Made by a program: the position numbers and the translations under genes
In this document: one piece after another, positions 5,519-9,830 of the stretch
Numbering within the stretch: the first letter of the stretch is position 1
How the letters are laid out: each line of letters opens with the position of its first letter
Source of the DNA: Campylobacteraceae bacterium
GTDB lineage: Bacteria; Campylobacterota; Campylobacteria; Campylobacterales; Campylobacteraceae
Reading direction: 5' to 3'
DNA: 9,830 nt
Assembly: GCA_012521935.1 (NCBI GenBank)
Contig: JAAYLJ010000066.1
Coordinates: 1-9,830, forward strand
Notes under the pieces: model-generated
What the model saw: the letters and a program-made list of their open reading frames with translations, nothing else
Told to the model about the DNA's origin: nothing
The model's database searches: none

Positions 5519-6981
5519 TAAAAGTCTATTTTATCCCAATCAATATCTAGCGCTTTAGCAACCCCTTTGCCATACAACGGATCAGCCTTTGTGCAGTTTT
5601 GGATATGCCTTATCTTAATCATCTCTGGCGCACCACACATATTTCTAGCTGTATTTTCAAAAAGTACTTGCTGCTGCTCTTTGTTCATTAGTTGAAACAG
5701 TTTTCTTGGCTGAGTATAGTACTCATCATCATCTTCCCTAAAGTTCCAATGATCTGCCAAATCTCCAATGGCAAGCGCTGGATCTTTGTATTCAGGCTGC
5801 TCTTGCCACTCTTCATAACTATTTGGCTCATAACCAATGGTTGATCCGTAGTTACTATTTACTCTCATCTGCCCATCTCTATGGTAGCTATGTACTGGGC
5901 ATCTTGGAGCATTTACTGGGATTTGGTGATGGTTTACGCCTAAGCGGTATCTTTGCGCATCTCCATAAGAAAATAGCCTTCCTTGAAGCATCTTATCTGG
6001 TGAAAAACTAATGCCAGGAACCACAGCAGCAGGATTAAACGCAGCTTGCTCAACATCTAAAAAGTAGTTACCTGGATTTTTATTTAACTCAAAATACCCA
6101 ACCTCTATCAGTGGAAAATCTTTTTTATACCAAACCTTAGTCAAATCAAATGGATTGTAAGGTAAATTTCTAGCCTCATCCTCACTCATCACTTGAATAT
6201 ACATTGTCCATTTTGGAAAATCTCCCTTTTCAATGCTCTCATACAGATCTCTTTGGTGGCTCTCTCTATCTTTTGCAATGATATTTTCAGCCTCTTCATC
6301 TGTTAGGTTTTTTATGCCTTGTTGTGTATGAAAGTGAAACTTAACCCACACTCTTTCATTATCTTTATTTATCATTGAAAAAGTATGACTTCCAAATCCA
6401 TGCATGTGCCTATATGAATATGGAATACCTCTATCGCTCATAACTACGGTTACTTGATGCAAAGCTTCAGGCAGTGAAGTCCAAAAATCCCAATTGTTTT
6501 TTGCACTTCTCATGTTAGTTCTTGGATCTCTTTTTACCGCATGATTTAAATCTGGAAACTTAAGAGGATCTCTTAGGAAAAACACTGGTGTATTATTGCC
6601 CGCTAAATCCCAATTCCCCTCCTCTGTATAAAACTTCATTGCAAAACCACGGATATCTCTCTCAGCATCCGCCGCACCTCTCTCGCCTGCCACAGTAGAA
6701 AAACGCACAAACATATCTGTTTTTTTGCCAATTTCACTAAACATTTTTGCTTTTGTGTATTTGGTAATATCATGCGTAACTGTAAAAGTACCAAATGCGC
6801 CAGAGCCTTTAGCGTGCATTCTTCGCTCTGGTATAACTTCCCTATCAAAATGAGCTAGCTTTTCTAAAAACCACACATCTTGCAAAAGCATTGGCCCTCT
6901 TTTACCAGCTGTCATAACATTTTGATTATCTACAACAGGTGCTCCAGCAACCGTTGTTAACTTCTTTTTGCTATCTTTCAT
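5518..6981 (-). CDS. katA: Catalase (haem, small-subunit, KatA type)
   Basis: A 487-residue monofunctional haem catalase that turns hydrogen peroxide into water and oxygen. The distal catalytic histidine is H56 in the RRMHAKGSGAFG motif, the catalytic asparagine lies in DLAGNNTPVFF (N129/N130), and the proximal haem-ligand tyrosine is Y339 in RLFSYGDAQRYRLG. Length and lack of a C-terminal flavodoxin-like domain place it with small-subunit catalases such as those of Campylobacter and Helicobacter. No signal peptide is present, so it is cytoplasmic unless exported by another route. The ATG at 6981 follows a strong AAGGGGA ribosome site, and a PerR/Fur-like palindrome overlaps the promoter. The gene is complete with all catalytic residues and converges on the small exported-protein gene. 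Confidence 0.97.
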   Translation of the reverse strand: MKDSKKKLTTVAGAPVVDNQNVMTAGKRGPMLLQDVWFLEKLAHFDREVIPERRMHAKGSGAFGTFTVTHDITKYTKAKMFSEIGKKTDMFVRFSTVAGERGAADAERDIRGFAMKFYTEEGNWDLAGNNTPVFFLRDPLKFPDLNHAVKRDPRTNMRSAKNNWDFWTSLPEALHQVTVVMSDRGIPYSYRHMHGFGSHTFSMINKDNERVWVKFHFHTQQGIKNLTDEEAENIIAKDRESHQRDLYESIEKGDFPKWTMYIQVMSEDEARNLPYNPFDLTKVWYKKDFPLIEVGYFELNKNPGNYFLDVEQAAFNPAAVVPGISFSPDKMLQGRLFSYGDAQRYRLGVNHHQIPVNAPRCPVHSYHRDGQMRVNSNYGSTIGYEPNSYEEWQEQPEYKDPALAIGDLADHWNFREDDDEYYTQPRKLFQLMNKEQQQVLFENTARNMCGAPEMIKIRHIQNCTKADPLYGKGVAKALDIDWDKIDF

Positions 6982-6993
6982 CTGTTCCCCTTT

Positions 6994-7014
6994 TATGATA
7001 ATAATAATATCATA
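6994..7014 (-). promoter_or_regulatory. PerR/Fur-like operator overlapping the katA promoter
   Basis: A perfect inverted repeat TATGATA-N7-TATCATA with an all-A/T centre lies 12 bases before the katA start codon. On the minus strand a TATGAT -10-like hexamer (complement of 7009-7014) forms part of it, so a bound repressor would block initiation. In Campylobacter katA is known to be controlled by PerR with input from Fur. Which regulator binds here cannot be told from sequence. Confidence 0.55.
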
Positions 7015-7036
7015 CCCATTTTAGATAAAGATAACT

Positions 7037-7065
7037 TTCTAATTGATAAAATTTATTAATTAGAA
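7037..7065 (-). terminator. AT-rich inverted repeat at the end of the outer-membrane protein gene
   Basis: TTCTAATT (7037-7044) and AATTAGAA (7058-7065) form a perfect 8-bp inverted repeat with a 13-base spacer, overlapping the TAA stop of the upstream minus-strand gene. It may act as a weak terminator or protect the mRNA end. The stem holds only one G-C pair and no clean T run follows, so confidence is low. Confidence 0.3.
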
Positions 7066-8001
7066 TAGATAACCAATGTTTACCATATATCTTTGTTTCT
7101 CGATAGGCTGCCTCTCTTTTAAATGATAATGAGCTAAAAATGAAACTCCAGCACTTACATGTAACTTTGGTTTACCAAAAGGCAGAAACTGCACAGATGG
7201 AGTTATATAACCAGAACTACCGCTAAAGGCTTTAAAAGGTAGTTTACTTCCTCTAGTGCTATCTATATAATTACCCATATCTGTTTTGCTATTGTATGTA
7301 TAAGCATAATCTAGCCCTACATTAAATCTCTTCTCTAGCGCTTTTACTGCACCAATATTAAAGGCAAACTCATTTCCAAAATCATAATCATGCTTTGCTT
7401 TTGGCCTATAAATATAGTGCATATTTGAATCAATTCTTAAGCTCTCATCCAAAATCTTAGTAGCCCCTACTCCTATCTTGTACTCAAATTCGCCAGTTCC
7501 AAGTTGCGTTGGAGGAGGAGTTGTTTTAATATCATTTAAGAGCATAGGTTTTTGTTTAAAAGTTTTACCTTTACTTCCTGTTGGAAATTTCACTCCGCCA
7601 TCTACGGCAACTAGAAAACCATTTGAGTTATAGACTATCCTTCTAGCATTTAACCATATGTCGCTAAGTCCGCTATTTCTAACTTTAACATCTTGCCCAA
7701 GCTTAGCATCTGCTCTAAAGTTTTTATAAGGGATGATTAATGATAGTGTAGTCTTATCATCAAGCCCATATCCAAAAGCAAAGATGGAGATATTAGCTTT
7801 TGCATTTAGGTTTTCACTATTTGTAACCTTGCTTGAGCCATCATACATTGAATCTCTTTTGAAGTAGAGTTGCCTATAATTTAGTGTTAATTTACCCTCA
7901 GGCAAAACCATAGCTCCGCCATTAGTCCCTAAAGATGGGATAGTATCAGCCATAACAATCAATGGTACAGCAACCAAGCAAGAAGTAAGTATTTTCTTCA
8001 T
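7060..8001 (-). CDS. Outer-membrane beta-barrel-like protein, MetA-pathway (PF13557-like) family, Fur-regulated
   Basis: A 313-residue protein with a signal peptide (MKKILTSCLVAVPLIVMA, cleavage before DTIPSLG). Amphipathic beta-strands follow, and the protein ends in phenylalanine (NIGYLF), as outer-membrane barrels usually do. The SGLSDIWLNARR, GGVKFPTGSKG and LGTGEFEYKIGVGATK segments resemble the 'MetA-pathway of phenol degradation' transporter-like family (PF13557). That name reflects early members and does not define a substrate. The ATG at 8001 has AAAGGA upstream and a near-perfect Fur box 14-32 bases before it, so the protein is probably made under iron limitation, with a role linked to metal or small-solute passage. 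No TonB box or plug domain is seen, so it is not a TonB-dependent receptor. The barrel and secretion signals are firm; the family call is moderate and the function open. Confidence 0.7.
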   Translation of the reverse strand: MKKILTSCLVAVPLIVMADTIPSLGTNGGAMVLPEGKLTLNYRQLYFKRDSMYDGSSKVTNSENLNAKANISIFAFGYGLDDKTTLSLIIPYKNFRADAKLGQDVKVRNSGLSDIWLNARRIVYNSNGFLVAVDGGVKFPTGSKGKTFKQKPMLLNDIKTTPPPTQLGTGEFEYKIGVGATKILDESLRIDSNMHYIYRPKAKHDYDFGNEFAFNIGAVKALEKRFNVGLDYAYTYNSKTDMGNYIDSTRGSKLPFKAFSGSSGYITPSVQFLPFGKPKLHVSAGVSFLAHYHLKERQPIEKQRYMVNIGYLF

Positions 8002-8014
8002 TTCATTCCTTTTA

Positions 8015-8033
8015 GATAATGATTATCATTATT
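8015..8033 (-). promoter_or_regulatory. Fur box
   Basis: GATAATGATTATCATTATT differs from the classical 19-bp Fur consensus only at the central A/T and the last base, and contains a perfect 8-1-8 palindrome (8016-8032). It sits in the 82-base divergent intergenic region, 14-32 bases before the outer-membrane protein start and overlapping its likely -10. Fur with iron would repress that gene. The divergent gene's promoter lies about 40 bases away and may be less affected. Confidence 0.85.
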
Positions 8034-8047
8034 TGAAGTGTACACTT

Positions 8048-8078
8048 TTGTATATTAAAAATCAAGGTGTGATACAAT
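8048..8078 (+). promoter_or_regulatory. Candidate promoter of the nucleosidase-like / radical-SAM operon
   Basis: TACAAT (8073-8078), preceded by TGTGA, is a good -10 element; TTGTAT at 8048-8053 is a weak -35 at 19-base spacing. Transcription would start at about 8084-8086, at or next to the ATG at 8084, leaving almost no leader. Confidence 0.45.
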
Positions 8079-8083
8079 TCTTC

Positions 8084-8608
8084 ATGAATAAATCTTTTAT
8101 ACTAATCCATACAGCCTTGCCAATCGAAGCAAAAGAGCTAAAAAAAGAGTTGAACTTAAAGCCAATTTCAAAAGGGCTTTTTAAAAATGAAGATATTATC
8201 TTGATTGTCTCAGGGGCTGGCAAGAAAAACACAATAAGCATGCTAAGCACTATTTTTGATAAATTTCAAATTAAAAAAGCGATAAATTTTGGAATAGCTG
8301 GCTGCAAAAGTGAAAAAATCAAAATTGGGACTCTTTTTTGCACAACCCATAGGTTGAAAAACATTCCTTTTAGCCAGATAACCACAGTGGATGAACCATT
8401 AAAAGACTTTAATAAAATGAAGACAGATTTAGTAGATATGGAGTCGCAGCATTTTTTAGAAATCTCTCTAAAACATCTTAGCAAAGAAGATATTTTTATT
8501 TTTAAAGTAGTTTCAGACTATGGCAACTTCAAGGGGTTAAACAATCATTTTATAAACTCAATCTTATCTTCCAATGTAAAAAAGGTTCTAAAATATGTCC
8601 AAGTTTGA
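8084..8608 (+). CDS. Short nucleoside-phosphorylase/nucleosidase-fold protein (PNP_UDP_1-like)
   Basis: A 174-residue protein resembling a shortened MTA/SAH nucleosidase or nucleoside phosphorylase. It has ALPIEAKEL at the N-terminus (E15, at the place of the catalytic acid in MTAN), VSGAGKKNT (glycine-rich, 42-50), NFGIAG (68-73), VDMES (117-121, with E120 like the ribose-binding glutamate) and VVSD (142-145, with D145 like the proton-donor aspartate). The family cleaves or phosphorolyses the N-glycosidic bond of purine nucleosides. At 174 residues it is well below the usual 230, so substrate and activity are uncertain. I use the ATG at 8084 because the family motif begins there. An in-frame TTG at 8033 would add 17 unlikely residues that overlap the Fur box. 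No ribosome site precedes the ATG. It overlaps the next gene by 14 bases, forming an operon with the radical-SAM gene. Confidence 0.7.
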   Translation: MNKSFILIHTALPIEAKELKKELNLKPISKGLFKNEDIILIVSGAGKKNTISMLSTIFDKFQIKKAINFGIAGCKSEKIKIGTLFCTTHRLKNIPFSQITTVDEPLKDFNKMKTDLVDMESQHFLEISLKHLSKEDIFIFKVVSDYGNFKGLNNHFINSILSSNVKKVLKYVQV

Positions 8609-9656
8609 CAAAGCTTTTCTTGAAAGTGGATACAACAAACTTTCCAAGAAAACTCTAGAGTTTCTAAAAGAAAAATCCACCAGCTATCGCTACTCTTTTC
8701 AAGAGATAAGACAACTTTTAGATATGGCCATAGATTTTCACATGTGGAATGAAGGCGGATTTGAAGAGTTTTGGGAAGATTTAGACAAAAAAAGCTCATT
8801 TGAAAAGATAAAAAAGATTTGGCTCTCAAAGAAAAACTCACCTCGCAACTACCTTTTAAGTGTAAATAACTATGAGCCAAACAGAGTTTCTCAAATCTCG
8901 TTAGAGCAAAGCTCGCTTGGGCTTGGCTGGTGCCCTGTCGCATCAACCAAAACAAGATGTTGCAATCTTTTAACACTAGATGCGGTGCAAAGCTGTGGGT
9001 ATGACTGTAGCTACTGCGCGGTGCAATCTTTTTACCATGAAGGAAAAGTTGTTTTTGATAAAAACTTTTCAAAAAACTTAAAAAAGATAAAACTTGATTC
9101 AAATAAGATTTATCACATTGGGACGGGGCAATCTTCAGACTCGCTAATGTGGGGAAACAAAGAGGGAATTTTGGATGCTCTTTTTGATTTTGCAAAAGCA
9201 AATCCAAATGTCATTTTGGAACTTAAAACCAAATCAGACAATGTGTCCTACATGCTAGAAAACGACATTCCACCCAATGTCATCTCGACTTGGTCGCTAA
9301 ATCCCCAAATAGTGATAGATAATGAAGAGCATAAAACTGTAAATTTAGCAAAAAGAATAAAAGCTGCCAAAAAAATTGCGGATAAAGGAAGATTGGTTGG
9401 GTTTCACTTTCATCCTATGGTTCTTCATGAAGGGTGGAAGGAAAACTATCTAAACATTGCCAGCACTCTTTTAGATGAATTTAACCCAAAAAGTGTAGCC
9501 ATGATCTCATTTGGAGCTCTCACTTTTACAAAAAATGTTGTTAGAAAACTAAGAAGAAGAGCACTTAAAAGTAAGATACTCCAAATGCCGCTTGAGGGAA
9601 TTGGTGGAAAATTTTCCTATACTTTGGAGCAAAAGGAGGAGATGTTCGGATTTTAA
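8595..9656 (+). CDS. Spore photoproduct lyase family radical-SAM protein, cut short by an in-frame TAA
   Basis: A 353-residue product with a CX3CX2C cluster, C134-C138-C141 in SCGYDCSYCAVQSFY, which holds the 4Fe-4S centre of radical-SAM enzymes. GWCPVASTKTRCCNLLTLDAVQSC before it and HIGTGQSSDSL and LELKTKSDNV after it match the SPL-like family. Classical SPL repairs spore photoproduct in DNA; members in non-spore-formers have unclear roles. Past the TAA at 9654-9656 the same frame stays open for 53 codons with family-like sequence (KPWHEDVFFYLCMEDESLW), so the intact protein would be about 406 residues. AAGG at 8582-8585 precedes the ATG, which overlaps the upstream gene by 14 bases. The iron-sulfur core is complete, but the C-terminal part is missing, so activity is doubtful unless the stop is read through or is a sequence error. 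Confidence 0.8.
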   Translation: MSKFDKAFLESGYNKLSKKTLEFLKEKSTSYRYSFQEIRQLLDMAIDFHMWNEGGFEEFWEDLDKKSSFEKIKKIWLSKKNSPRNYLLSVNNYEPNRVSQISLEQSSLGLGWCPVASTKTRCCNLLTLDAVQSCGYDCSYCAVQSFYHEGKVVFDKNFSKNLKKIKLDSNKIYHIGTGQSSDSLMWGNKEGILDALFDFAKANPNVILELKTKSDNVSYMLENDIPPNVISTWSLNPQIVIDNEEHKTVNLAKRIKAAKKIADKGRLVGFHFHPMVLHEGWKENYLNIASTLLDEFNPKSVAMISFGALTFTKNVVRKLRRRALKSKILQMPLEGIGGKFSYTLEQKEEMFGF

Positions 9657-9818
9657 TATGAGGCATTTAAACCGTGGCATGAGGATGTTTTCTTCTATCT
9701 TTGCATGGAAGATGAGAGCTTGTGGGCAAAGGTTTTTGGACATGAATATGGGGACAATTTAGAGTTTGAAGAGGTGATGCTTGGGGCATATATGAAAAAA
9801 ATAGGAAGTTTAAAATGA
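9657..9818 (+). pseudogene. Detached C-terminal end of the SPL-family radical-SAM gene
   Basis: In the same frame as 8595-9653, 53 further codons run to a TGA at 9816-9818 and read YEAFKPWHEDVF, FYLCMEDESLW, KVFGHEYGDN and so on. This aromatic- and acid-rich ending is what I expect at the C-terminus of SPL-like proteins. The final TGA overlaps the next gene's ATG (ATGA, 9815-9818), a coupling signal that marks 9818 as the original gene end. No in-frame start with a ribosome site directly follows the TAA; the first in-frame ATG is at 9705. Confidence 0.75.
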
Positions 9819-9830
9819 AAAGCGTATTGA
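9815..9830 (+). CDS. Start of a further gene (3' end outside window)
   Basis: An ATG at 9815 overlaps the TGA of the preceding frame (ATGA). AGGA (9803-9806) sits upstream at suitable spacing, and the frame reads M-K-S-V-L before the window ends. Product cannot be judged. Confidence 0.55.

Noticed and set aside
8033..8083. Upstream TTG start extending the nucleosidase-like protein by 17 residues
   Set aside because: It begins inside the Fur box, upstream of the likely promoter, and adds residues before the first family strand; the ATG at 8084 fits better.
8545..9207. Minus-strand reading frame of 220 codons inside the radical-SAM region
   Set aside because: Despite its length it is antisense to a recognisable radical-SAM gene with the CX3CX2C cluster, is rich in L, F, S and K, and shows no family motif.
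9654..9656. Recoding of the stop as selenocysteine, prompted by selC in the same window
   Set aside because: The codon is TAA; selenocysteine insertion uses TGA.
1..9830. CRISPR arrays, insertion sequences, rRNA genes or riboswitches
   Set aside because: I saw no regularly spaced repeats, transposase-like frames, inverted terminal repeats, rRNA sequence or conserved leader structures; the only long repeat is the selC tail pair.

Overview
The window is AT-rich, tightly packed bacterial DNA. Gene content and style point to a Campylobacterota (Epsilonproteobacteria) relative of Campylobacter, Sulfurospirillum or Sulfurimonas. The evidence is an MlaC-like gene followed directly by an RND transporter (the arrangement I recall for Cj1372-Cj1373 of C. 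jejuni), a small-subunit KatA catalase, AT-rich promoters with weak -35 boxes, and Fur-type operators. Genus cannot be fixed from the sequence alone. LAYOUT. (1) Positions 1-4065, + strand: the 3' part of a periplasmic lipid-carrier gene (mlaC-like), an MMPL/RND transporter and an O-acetylhomoserine sulfhydrylase. All three overlap and so look translationally coupled. (2) 4074-5141: a selenocysteine tRNA gene (anticodon TCA) with its own promoter, followed by an 896-bp insertion. The insertion carries only a minus-strand toxin-antitoxin pair (ribbon-helix-helix-like antitoxin plus MazF/PemK toxin). It ends in a decayed copy of the tRNA-Sec 3' half. Tail and copy align without gaps from the anticodon loop onward (75 of 87 positions), including a perfect 40-bp direct repeat. 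This looks like the residue of an integrative element at selC that has lost its integrase. (3) 5214-5513, + strand: a small exported protein of unknown function and a pair of overlapping hairpins. (4) 5518-8033, minus strand: katA with a PerR/Fur-like palindrome at its promoter, and an outer-membrane beta-barrel-like protein (MetA-pathway/PF13557-like) behind a near-consensus Fur box. (5) 8084-9830, + strand: a short nucleoside-phosphorylase-fold protein, then a radical-SAM protein of the spore photoproduct lyase family. The radical-SAM frame is cut by an in-frame TAA 53 codons before its natural end. A further gene starts in an ATGA overlap at the right edge. HOW THE GENES RELATE. Segment 1 probably supports lipid traffic between the two membranes without an MlaFEDB ABC transporter visible here, plus sulfur assimilation into homocysteine. 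Segment 4 looks like an iron- and peroxide-responsive block. Segment 5 pairs a nucleosidase-like enzyme with a probable DNA-repair-type radical-SAM enzyme. The features most worth checking are the selC-associated toxin-antitoxin mini-island, the nonsense codon in the radical-SAM gene, and the Fur-controlled outer-membrane protein.
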